The notes under the pieces: generated by a model
Database searches by the model: none
The model's input: the letters and a program-made list of their open reading frames with translations, nothing else
What the model was told of the DNA's origin: nothing
Translations under genes and position numbers: made by a program
Part shown: positions 1 through 7,100 of the stretch, one piece after another
Numbering within the stretch: the first letter of the stretch is position 1
Layout: each line of letters opens with the position of its first letter
Assembly: GCA_036554605.1 (NCBI GenBank)
Contig: DATBMY010000266.1
Span: 1 to 15,267, forward strand
Length of the DNA stretch: 15,267 nucleotides
DNA from: DATBMY01 sp036554605
GTDB lineage: Bacteria > Acidobacteriota > Blastocatellia > UBA7656
Direction of reading: 5' to 3'

Positions 1-1062
1 TTCAACCAGCGCACGCTGAAATCGAAGGCGCGCGTTAAAGACGGCCAGGTCACGCTCATCGCGGGAGTCAGCCAGGACGTAGAGTCCAAGAATATACGAG
101 GTCTTCCACTGATCGGGCTCATCCCGATACTGGGCCGGTTCTTCGCTACGCCCGAGACGATCAACCGCCAGAGCGATGTTGTGATAACCGTGACGCCTCA
201 TATACTGCGTCGCGCCGATATAAGAGAGGAAGACCATCTGGCGGTTTCGGCCGGCGACCAGCAAAGCTCGACCGCGCCGCTCAAGATCGAGCAGATACTC
301 TATCTGGCCGACATAGAAGATTCGCAGCAGAACCAGGTTGCGGCAGGAAGCGGCCCGGCGGGCGCGAACGGCTCGACGGCAACCCCCGCGCAACCGAATA
401 ATACGACGACCGGCGTGGTCAATACGGGCAATCCGGCAAGAGAGACGCCGGGCGTGGTCGTCTCCCCGGTGCCGATTCAGCCGGCCTCTCAGCCGGCCCA
501 ATCCTTCAAGCCGGATATTCAAAGGAGTCAGGTCGAGAAGCCCGGCGTCACGCCCGCGAGCCAGCGACCGCCACAGCCGCAAGATGATGACGAAGAGGAT
601 GACGAAGAGGGCGACGATGAGGAAGAGGAAGACGCAGCAAACCTCAGCCCCGTCACGGTCAGCGTGCGGCCGGCCTCGCCCGTAGCGGTAAAAGGCCAGG
701 CTTTTTACGTCGCGGTGATCCTCAACGGCAATGCCGAGATGTCGGGCGCGACCATATCTTTCAATTATGATGCGACGATCTTCGACGTGCAGGGCGTGCG
801 CGATAGCGGATTGCTGCGCGCGGGCGGCACTCCTCCGGAACTTCAGTTCACGGCCGAAAACGGCTCGCTCAACATACAACTCCTGCGCCCGCAGGGCACG
901 GGCGGCGTGCCGGCGCGCGGGCAATTGCTCTTGATCGTGCTTATGCCGAAAGGACAGGGCAAGTCGCCGCTTGAAATAAACGAGCAGCAGACGCTGTTGC
1001 GCACGCCGTCAGGCCAGAACATTCCGATCCGCGTGCATTCGTCGTCTGTAGAAGTACGATAG
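1..1062 (+). CDS. gspD: Secretin C-terminus (GspD/PilQ family) with C-terminal cohesin-like domain, 5' partial
   Basis: The reading frame is open from base 1, so the gene starts upstream of the window. Codons 1-75 carry the end of a secretin beta-barrel: VKDGQ, then SQDVESKNIRGLPLIGLIPILG, and after a short gap VVITVTPHIL. This is the typical end of the outer-membrane pore of type II secretion or type IV pili. A low-complexity linker rich in Pro, Gln, Asn and Thr follows (about codons 85-193), then an acidic tract at bases 583-633 (16 of 17 residues Asp or Glu). From about codon 215 to the end is a compact beta-strand domain with SGATISFNYDATIFDV and ARGQLLLIVLM, which resembles cohesin domains. 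Fusion of cohesin-like domains to secretins is known from Acidobacteria annotations. Two pseudopilins follow in the same direction, supporting a secretion operon. GspD and PilQ cannot be separated from this end alone. Confidence 0.88.
   Translation, partial: FNQRTLKSKARVKDGQVTLIAGVSQDVESKNIRGLPLIGLIPILGRFFATPETINRQSDVVITVTPHILRRADIREEDHLAVSAGDQQSSTAPLKIEQILYLADIEDSQQNQVAAGSGPAGANGSTATPAQPNNTTTGVVNTGNPARETPGVVVSPVPIQPASQPAQSFKPDIQRSQVEKPGVTPASQRPPQPQDDDEEDDEEGDDEEEEDAANLSPVTVSVRPASPVAVKGQAFYVAVILNGNAEMSGATISFNYDATIFDVQGVRDSGLLRAGGTPPELQFTAENGSLNIQLLRPQGTGGVPARGQLLLIVLMPKGQGKSPLEINEQQTLLRTPSGQNIPIRVHSSSVEVR
583..633 (+). other. Acidic low-complexity tract in the secretin linker
   Basis: Seventeen codons encode DDDEEDDEEGDDEEEED, between the secretin barrel and the cohesin-like domain. 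The tract is expected to be disordered and could bind divalent cations or keep the terminal domain away from the membrane; that role is inference. Confidence 0.7.
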
Positions 1063-1063
1063 T

Positions 1064-1165
1064 TCGATTTTGGATTTCGGATTTAGCGATGAGGTTTGAA
1101 GCAAAGATAATCAGGGTGATGGATATGCGACGGGAGGCAATCCACAATCCAGAATCTAAAATCCA
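1064..1165 (+). repeat. Palindromic repeat element, copy 1, spanning the start of the first pseudopilin gene
   Basis: The left arm (1064-1083, GATTTTGGATTTCGGATT type) can pair with the right arm (1146-1165, ATCC/AATC units) at 16 of 20 positions. The intervening stretch contains the candidate start codons. The right arm is translated in frame as part of NPESKIQ in the prepilin leader. Units of the form GGATTTTGGATT / AATCCAAAATCC are a common dispersed repeat type in some bacterial genomes. A diverged second copy lies at 1654-1746. Confidence 0.6.
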
Positions 1166-1652
1166 GCATCGTTCTCGCGGATTTACGCTGCTCGAGATAA
1201 TCATCGTCGTCGCCATTCTCTCTATACTGACGGCCGCGGCCGTGCCTATGGTGAGAAACACGGTGCGGCGCGAGCGCGAAGCCGATCTCAGGTACGCGCT
1301 CAGGCAGATACGCCAGGCCGTCGACCGGTATAAAGAGTATTCCGAGAGGTTCCCAAACGCGATACCGATAGAGTTAAAGACTCAAAGCGGTTATCCGAAG
1401 GAGCTTGAGATACTCGAAAAAGGATTCACGCCGGCCAACACCGTAGGAACAAGCGGCAACGTCGTGAAGTTCTTGCGCAAGGTTCCCGTCGATCCGATGA
1501 CGGATAATGACGGCAGCGGGCTGAATGATTGGGGGATCAGGTCTTCGAAGGACAGACCGGATTCAACTTCCTGGGGCGGCGAAGACGTTTTCGATGTCTA
1601 CTCCAAAAGCAACGGCACGGCGATGAACGGAACCAGATATAAAGACTGGTAA
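1089..1652 (+). CDS. gspG: GspG-like pseudopilin with extended prepilin leader
   Basis: Major-pseudopilin-like protein of a type II secretion system. It is expected to be cut and N-methylated by prepilin peptidase and built into a periplasmic pseudopilus. The class III signal is clear: Gly31, then FTLLE with Glu at mature position 5, followed by a hydrophobic helix (about 37-53). The C-terminal half has the GspG pattern of a VDPMTDND stretch and an EDVFDVYS...YKDW ending, as in the calcium-binding loop of T2SS GspG. The gene starts 26 bases after the secretin stop. The 5' end is uncertain: ATG 1089 gives a 31-residue leader, but AGGG at 1113-1116 is better spaced for ATG 1125, which gives 19 residues; ATG 1119 is also possible. 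The leader is encoded partly by a palindromic repeat shared with the next gene. Confidence 0.85.
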   Translation: MRFEAKIIRVMDMRREAIHNPESKIQHRSRGFTLLEIIIVVAILSILTAAAVPMVRNTVRREREADLRYALRQIRQAVDRYKEYSERFPNAIPIELKTQSGYPKELEILEKGFTPANTVGTSGNVVKFLRKVPVDPMTDNDGSGLNDWGIRSSKDRPDSTSWGGEDVFDVYSKSNGTAMNGTRYKDW

Positions 1653-1653
1653 G

Positions 1654-1746
1654 CGATTTTGGATTGGAAGATGAGGGTAGAAGTTAAGACAAACAGGGTG
1701 ATGGGGTGGCGAAAGGGCGCAATCCAAAATCCGGAATCTAGAATCG
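1654..1746 (+). repeat. Palindromic repeat element, copy 2, spanning the start of the second pseudopilin gene
   Basis: The left arm CGATTTTGGATT (1654-1665) pairs with 1735-1746 at 10 of 12 positions, and the right side is again made of AATCC units. It begins just after the preceding stop codon and its right part is read in frame as NPESRIEN. The whole stretch from ATG 1671 to the FTLLE codons aligns without gaps to 1089-1196, with 86 of 108 identical bases. Confidence 0.6.
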
Positions 1747-2135
1747 AGAATCCCTCTCGCGGATTTACGCTGCTCGAACTCGTCATGGTGATGACGATCA
1801 TCGTCATACTCGCGGCGGTCGGCGTCAGCTCTTACCGGCAGATTCAGACGAAAGCCAAAGAGACTATTCTCAAAGAGAACCTGAAGACATTGCGCAAGCT
1901 CATAGACCAGTACGAGGGCGACCAGGAAGAGCTGCCGCAGTCGCTCGAAGACTTGGTAAGCAAAGACTACCTGCGCGAGCTTCCGCTCGACCCGATAACG
2001 GGCGAGAAAGATTGGGTCCCGGTGCAGGGAATTAGCAAGATAGCGCGCGAAGGCAAGGCCGAATCCGGAATAGCCGACGTCAAGAGCAATGCGCCGGGCA
2101 CGGGGACAGACGGGATTTCCTACAGCGAATACTGA
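1671..2135 (+). CDS. gspG: GspG-like pseudopilin, second copy
   Basis: A second type II secretion pseudopilin of 154 residues. The prepilin signal is SRGFTLLELVMVM (Gly just before Phe, Glu at mature position 5) with a hydrophobic helix. The body carries DPITGEKDW and ends in a GIADVKSNAPGTGTDG...YSEY pattern, which matches acidobacterial-type GspG homologues. The mature part is only loosely similar to the preceding pseudopilin, whereas the leader is nearly the same. ATG 1671 matches ATG 1089 of the first gene; ATG 1701 is an alternative preceded by AGGGTG but with too little spacing. A TTG at 1659 is also in frame but lies in the repeat arm and has no ribosome binding site. The two probably form a paralogous pair in one operon with the secretin. 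Confidence 0.85.
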   Translation: MRVEVKTNRVMGWRKGAIQNPESRIENPSRGFTLLELVMVMTIIVILAAVGVSSYRQIQTKAKETILKENLKTLRKLIDQYEGDQEELPQSLEDLVSKDYLRELPLDPITGEKDWVPVQGISKIAREGKAESGIADVKSNAPGTGTDGISYSEY

Positions 2136-2148
2136 TTCTCAGAAAAAA

Positions 2149-3081
2149 ATGTCAAGCCTGCAAAAGTACTTCCTCTCGCCGCACGTGCCTAACACAGCTG
2201 CCGGCTTTGTTGATGACAACTTCGCGGTCATAGAGTTGAGGCGAGGGCGCGGCGGGTTTGCCCCCGCTTCAAGCGCCATCACCCAGCTCGAGCCCGAATT
2301 GATCTATCCCTCGTTCGATACGCCGAATATACAAAGAGAAGAAGAGCTTGCCGAAATAATAGTACAGACGGTCGAGGCCGCGGGCCTCGCCAAAAAGAAG
2401 CGATGGTCGGTAGCTCTGCCCGACGCCACTTCGCGCACGCTTGTGCTAACGCTTGAGAGCAAGCCTTCGAGCCGGCGTGAATTGAATGAGGTCATAGCGT
2501 GGAAGGTCGAGCGCTTCGTCCCGAGTCCGAGCAGCGAGTTGCGTATATCAAAACAGCGTATAAGCCCGGTCGCCGGACAGGACCGCTATCTGGTCACCGT
2601 GGCGCATGACGAAGTGATATCGCAGTACGAGTCGCTGTTTTTCAGCATCGGGTGGGAGGCAGGTATGATACTGCCGCGCCACATAGGCGAGGCGCAATGG
2701 CTTATATGGGACTCTTCGCCCGGAGATAAACTGCTTGTGTCGGCGAACCGCTCTGGCTTCACTTCGGTGATCGTCAGAAACGGCGAGCCGGTTTTAATAC
2801 GCAATCATCAATGCGAGCCCGCCGCAATGACCGATGAATTACACAGGTTTGCACTTTATTACCGCGACCGGCTTGCGGGCGGTGCCGCGTCGGCATTGAC
2901 GCGAATGCTCGTGCTCGGCGATATAGACGCGATCGAAGCGCGCGAGGCTATCTATGAAGCGACCGACACTGCTCCGCACGTAATTGAGCCCGCCGAGATG
3001 GGTTTCAACTTAAAGGGTGAAGCTATACGCTTCGATCACATCGCCGGGCCTGCCGGTCTTGCTACCATAGCATGGCAATGA
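2149..3081 (+). CDS. pilM: Divergent PilM-like (actin-fold) type IV pilus / type II secretion assembly protein
   Basis: A 310-residue cytoplasmic protein without a signal peptide. Features that recall PilM/GspL are WSVALPDATSRTLVL (the PilM stretch beginning VALP), then RRELNEVIAWKVERFVPSP, where PilM has an R-E-A-V-x-W-E-x-x-x-x-I-P pattern, and late LVLGDID and AGLATIAW motifs typical of the second actin-like lobe. The usual N-terminal nucleotide-binding GLDIG sequence is replaced by AAGFVDDNFAVIEL, so ATP binding is doubtful. PilM normally works with PilN and PilO at the inner membrane; neither follows here. An in-frame ATG at 2089 overlaps the pseudopilin gene. I chose ATG 2149 because it avoids the overlap and starts the conserved part, though its ribosome binding site is poor. 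Family assignment is by pattern, not by search. Confidence 0.68.
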   Translation: MSSLQKYFLSPHVPNTAAGFVDDNFAVIELRRGRGGFAPASSAITQLEPELIYPSFDTPNIQREEELAEIIVQTVEAAGLAKKKRWSVALPDATSRTLVLTLESKPSSRRELNEVIAWKVERFVPSPSSELRISKQRISPVAGQDRYLVTVAHDEVISQYESLFFSIGWEAGMILPRHIGEAQWLIWDSSPGDKLLVSANRSGFTSVIVRNGEPVLIRNHQCEPAAMTDELHRFALYYRDRLAGGAASALTRMLVLGDIDAIEAREAIYEATDTAPHVIEPAEMGFNLKGEAIRFDHIAGPAGLATIAWQ

Positions 3082-3088
3082 GGGACAG

Positions 3089-3184
3089 GGGGTCAGGGCA
3101 TCTGAAACCTCATCTCTCAAATTTGAAATCTCAAATATGCTATTTCAAATCTCAGATACTATCTTAGAAGCAATCCCTGACCCC
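3089..3184. repeat. Nested inverted repeat between convergent genes
   Basis: The outer arms GGGGTCAGGG (3089-3098) and CCCTGACCCC (3175-3184) are a perfect 10-base inverted repeat. Inside, ATTTGAAAT (3121-3129) and ATTTCAAAT (3142-3150) form a perfect 9-base inverted repeat with a 12-base loop. Extra CTGACCCC-like units follow at 3190-3197. The element lies just after the pilM-like stop and before the end of a convergent small gene. It looks like a dispersed REP-type element and could also end transcription in both directions, although no T-run follows. Confidence 0.6.
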
Positions 3185-3204
3185 GACCTCTGACCCCTTA
3201 CCCC

Positions 3205-3384
3205 TTATTTAGCGCCGCGGCCGCTGCCTGACTTCTTGCCGCCTCCCGTTTCCTTGTTAACGGTGGCCCAGGCGCGGCGTTCGGCCTCCTCTTTTGATAC
3301 GCCGCGTTTTTCGTAACCCTCCTCTATATGCTCGGCCTGACGCTTCTGCTTGTCAGTGTATGAAGATTTATCTCCTCTTGGCAT
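3205..3384 (-). CDS. Small charged protein, 'plasmid stabilization protein'-like annotation family
   Basis: A 59-residue protein beginning MPRGDKSSYTDKQKRQAEHI. It has a highly charged N-terminal two thirds with GYEKRGVSKEEAERRAWATVN and a Gly/Lys/Ser tail (GGGKKSGSGRGAK). Very similar small proteins are widespread in soil bacteria and often carry the name 'plasmid stabilization protein', but I know of no demonstrated function and would not infer toxin-antitoxin activity from it. The start is strongly supported: AGGAGG lies six bases before the ATG. A KGG-like tail and basic character suggest a soluble, possibly nucleic-acid-associated, stress-type protein (inference). It is 37 bases downstream of the next small minus-strand gene and may be cotranscribed with it. 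Confidence 0.75.
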   Translation of the reverse strand: MPRGDKSSYTDKQKRQAEHIEEGYEKRGVSKEEAERRAWATVNKETGGGKKSGSGRGAK

Positions 3385-3421
3385 GATTTACCTCCTTTTA
3401 AGTCCGGGACACTAACTTCTA

Positions 3422-3628
3422 CTATTTCGGTGCCGAACGATAATGCCCGCTGATGTGAATGCCGTCGGCTCGTGTATAACCGCCGACCCAGACTCGGCCG
3501 CGAGAGCCCGCCGCGGGCCTCTCGTTGCTATCGTTATCAGAGTACTTATTCGAGCGCGCGCGAGATTTATTCTCCTTATGTACGCTGGCTCGTTCCATCT
3601 TCCAGGCTCTGCCGACTTTATTAGCCAT
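3422..3628 (-). CDS. Small basic hypothetical protein with GYTRADG...GHYRS C-terminus
   Basis: A 68-residue protein starting MANKVGRAWKMERAS. The middle is polar and basic (SRARSNKYSDND), and the end is GGYTRADGIHISGHYRSAPK, a pattern seen at the C-terminus of several small bacterial proteins of unknown role. ATG 3628 has GGAG seven bases upstream; an in-frame ATG six codons earlier (3646) has none. No signal peptide or membrane segment is visible. The opposite strand is open over the same region but has no plausible start or protein pattern. It probably shares a transcript with the small gene at 3205-3384, and its promoter would lie in the 245-base divergent gap 3629-3873, where I find no convincing sigma-70 pair. 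Function unknown. Confidence 0.6.
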   Translation of the reverse strand: MANKVGRAWKMERASVHKENKSRARSNKYSDNDSNERPAAGSRGRVWVGGYTRADGIHISGHYRSAPK

Positions 3629-3873
3629 CTTTTTTCTCCGTTTCAATACTATTCAGGACGCTGTATGATTTCGCGTTCTTTAATTGCCTTTCCAAAATCA
3701 TTCTTGTCACATGCGATGGAAATCGCAATTCGCATACCAACCAGCTAAATTGCTGATAACTCTAAGAGCGGCAGGTGAGAATTAAGTCTGTGCGACAAGG
3801 TACGGTTATTGCTCTTAGTGATTGCGCGGTCTTCGGGCCAAGCATAAACAATATCAAGAAAAGGAGAAGCTTC

Positions 3874-4104
3874 ATGTCAGCAAACAGAGACAAGGATAAC
3901 CTCGGTAACACTGGAACACAGGGTGGTCAGAAAGGTGGAGGTCAACAGGGTGGCCAGCAAGGCGGCCAGGGTGGCCAGCAAGGCGGTCAGCAAGGTGGCG
4001 GTCAACAGGGCGGCCAGCAAGGCGGTCGTCAAGGCGGCCAGCAGGGCGGCCAGGGTGGTCAGCAAGGTGGCGGTCAACAGGGCGGCCAGACCGGCAATCG
4101 CTAA
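3874..4104 (+). CDS. Small Gly/Gln-rich repeat protein
   Basis: A 76-residue protein with a polar head (MSANRDKDNLGNTGTQ) followed by about 56 residues built almost only of GGQ, GGQQ and GGGQQ units, with one Lys and one Arg, ending TGNR. The start at ATG 3874 is supported by AGGAG with seven bases of spacing; upstream in-frame codons from 3775 are rejected because they lack a binding site and do not match the protein's character. There is no signal peptide, so it is probably cytosolic and intrinsically disordered. Repeat codons vary freely between GGT and GGC and between CAG and CAA, which suggests that the protein sequence is what is kept. Position next to two other tiny charged proteins hints at a stress-related group, but that is inference. 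Confidence 0.72.
   Translation: MSANRDKDNLGNTGTQGGQKGGGQQGGQQGGQGGQQGGQQGGGQQGGQQGGRQGGQQGGQGGQQGGGQQGGQTGNR
3922..4089 (+). repeat. Imperfect tandem Gly-Gly-Gln coding repeats
   Basis: Short units of 9-15 bases encoding GGQ, GGQQ or GGGQQ fill this stretch. A longer block order (GGQQGGQGGQQGG, then GQQGGQ) occurs twice, which suggests segmental duplication by slippage. It is coding and has no spacer structure, so it is not a CRISPR array. Confidence 0.75.
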
Positions 4105-4198
4105 TACCCGAAGATTCAATGCGAACGCCCCTCGCGCGCTTCGCATATCCTCATAGGGGTGGTCACCGCGGCCATCCCTTGACCTTTTTCCGCGACTA

Positions 4199-7100
4199 TT
4201 ATCTGTTTTTGGGCTTGCTGTTCCAGACTCTAACCGCCGCGGCCGGAGCGATGTCACCGCTTGCCGGGACACCATACAGATTAACTAAAAGGTTGAATTT
4301 TTTCTTCGACACAAGCCCTACGACCAGTCGAGCCTGCACCGTCTCGCCCGGCGAAAGCCTGTTGTCGCTTCCGACATCTATGCTCTGATTGGCGCCGTTT
4401 GCCGGCGTGGATTTCGCATCGCGCGTGAGAAGTATATTGCCGCGGTTGACCTCCGCCACGCGCAGGAAGGGATTGATTATCTCTTCGCCGCCTATGTTTG
4501 TGATTCTGAGGTTGACAACCAACCGCATTGAGCCGCTCGATTGCGCGCCCTGAAAGGCTGAGTCCGACCAGTTCTGAACAACTTTCTCCGAAGATACAAA
4601 ATCTATCCGCGCCGCGGACCCCACGTTTGCGCCGATGGTGAAATCGGCCTGACTGTCGCCGGTCAAGGCATGTCGCGTTGTGCCGTCGATGACTATCAAC
4701 CGGATCCGCGCGCGCGCGGTGGCGAGTTGTGGAAGCTGAAGCTCGTACTTCTCAGCGCCTCCATGAAATCCCTGCACCAGCCGCGCGTAGCTTGTCCCGC
4801 CATCGGTGGAAAAGTAGAGCTCGCCTTCGGCCGGAATAAAGCCCGATTCTTTGGGCACGGTCCAGGTTATAGTGAATTCGTCGCCGCCCGCGAGCCGCTC
4901 CCCGCCTACGGGACTTGCAAGAAAGACGCCCGGATAATTACCTCTGAGCGTAGGCGCAAGCGCATGGCGAGTGTCCGTGCCGCCAGCAGTCCCTTCGCCG
5001 CTTGAGTCTTCATAACCGCCCCAGCGACCGGTTCCGGTCGCGTAATCGGCGCGGGTTTCGGGCGTAGCGTCCAGCTCTAACCCGCTATGGTCGTTTGACG
5101 AGACCGCAAGCTGCCACGGGCTTGTCAGATTATCATCCTCGGTGATTATGGTCTGACCTATCCAGGTATCATTCGCGTAAGAAGTCCTTTGCCAGCCCTC
5201 GCCCGCTCCCGTTGCCACGAGCCGCAGCTCATCAAGCCTGCCGTCGCGCCCGAGCGTTGCGCGGGGCGCAAGCGCGGCGTTCATCGTCTTTGAAAATTGC
5301 AGATGCAGTTGCAGCGGTCCCGGCTCGATGCCCGGAAAGCGCGTCTCGACGACCATCTGCCGGTCGCTTGACGACAGGTCAGCCGGTCCCTGCCACCGCG
5401 CGGAATATACAAGCTTCGAAAACTCTCCATCAGGGCCTATGCTGTATGCTTTGACCGATTCCAGTATCGGCGGTCCGGCGGCCCAGTTGAGCACCGGTTG
5501 CAACCCGGCCCAGTTCTCGCGGTTGATCGAGTCTATCTCGCTTTCCGGCACGTTGAATTCGCAGCAGTCCGGGCGCATCTCGACCACCAGCGGCGCGGCC
5601 ACGTTATTGACGCCATAAGCGTAGTCGCTCGACGAGCCCGTGGTCGAGTATAACGTCACCGCCTGTTCGGGTCTGTACCGGCGTCCCGCAACCGCTTCTA
5701 TCTTTTCCGACATGCGGCTGGCAAGCATCTCAAGCGTAGTCGCATCGGGCGCGCCGAATTGCTGGTAGCCCCATGGGTAGAGTATGAGCTGAGAATAATT
5801 GTGGTAATCAATCTGCGCTCGAAAATTTCGATTGGGGTCGTCCATCAGCGACTTGAGCGCGCGCACTTCCGGCTCGCTTGCCGGAGCGGACCCGCGATAT
5901 ATCTCATTTTCAGGATCGTCGCTCGCTCCTACATCGTCACGCGTGCAATCATTGCCGGTCGTGCACGGATTCTGGCAAGGCTCGTCGTGTCTGAGCCGCC
6001 ACTGGAAATCATAGTTGCGGTTCAAATCAACGCCTACGCTCGACGAGCAATCGCCCGAAGAGACAGGCCGGCGGTTCTTGCGCCACAATCGCGCGCCGTC
6101 CATCTGGTCATTGGGCGAGCTCTGACTGTAAGTCAGCCCGTCGGGATTGACTATCGGCACAATCCAGATTTGGAGCCGGTCGAGGAAATACCGAACAGCA
6201 TCATCCGTCGCGTAGTTTCTTACAAGCTGGTTCGCGAAATACACGGGCGCCTCGACCGATATCCACTCGCGCGCATGGTGACAGCCCGTTATAAGAACGT
6301 CCGGCTTCGTCGGATCATCCAGCTCGGCGTTGCGCGTAAGCTTCAAGGCGAATATATCTCTTCCCTCGTAGCTCGTGCCGATCTTCACATAGCGCGCAAG
6401 GCTCGGGTTTGAACGCGCCAGCTCTCTGAATTCATTCTGCGTCTCTTCGTAGCTGTGATAGCTTCCATCCGAGAGCGCGGCGCGAAAGCCGCCGGGGGTG
6501 GTCTCGGCGCGCCCCCCGGCATTGAAGCTTTTTCCGAAGAGTCCGGGGGCAACCGCCGCGAATTCATCCGGCGTGTAAAAACCTTCTACGCGGTAGCCGC
6601 GACGGGCATACCGCTCTTCGATGTATGAATCGATCGACGCCGCCGACCCGTCCGAAGTAAAGATATCGAGGTGAGCGATCAAAGAACCCCTGCGCATTAT
6701 TATGTTCTCATGGTCGCCCAGCCAGCCGGAGTAACCGGAAGCGGGCGCCGTGCGCGTGGAAAGATCGATGACAGCTATTCGCACTTGCGCGCCGGATGCG
6801 CGCTCCTGGTAGCGGGGCGTGATCTCCAGAGCCTCGCGCTCGCCGCGCGAGCGCGCCGACTGCCATTGGCTGACGCTGTCGTATAGCACTGAAATAGCCC
6901 TGCCCTCGCGCCGCATCTCGTCGACCAGGTATGGCGGCGCGGCGGCTATTATCTCATCGCCGCGATCTGACCAGACGACCGCATCAAGGCCGCTCGCGCG
7001 CGCCGCGCGCAGAAGCTCGGCCGAGCTTGCGGCTACGCGAACAACTTGCGGGATCATCTCTCGCCGCGCAAGGCCAGCCTGCAGGTCGCGATATTTCCGC

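Noticed and set aside
181..1062. A separate gene starting at GTG 181
   Set aside because: The same frame is open to base 1 and encodes typical secretin sequence before 181, so GTG 181 is an internal valine.
3205..3628. Toxin-antitoxin pair
   Set aside because: Despite two tiny adjacent genes and the 'plasmid stabilization' label of one family, neither protein shows a toxin fold or an antitoxin DNA-binding motif.
3443..3748. A 101-codon plus-strand open frame
   Set aside because: It overlaps the small minus-strand gene that has a proper ribosome binding site, and its own sequence lacks a start signal.
3922..4089. CRISPR-like array
   Set aside because: The repeats are short, contiguous, in frame and without unique spacers.
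3877..4275. A 132-codon minus-strand frame with Leu/Ala/Thr repeats that looks membrane-like
   Set aside because: It is only the complement of the Gly/Gln repeats; the plus strand has the start signal.
5759..6412. A 217-codon plus-strand open frame
   Set aside because: It is antisense to the catalytic domain of the M14 carboxypeptidase, which has all its active-site residues.
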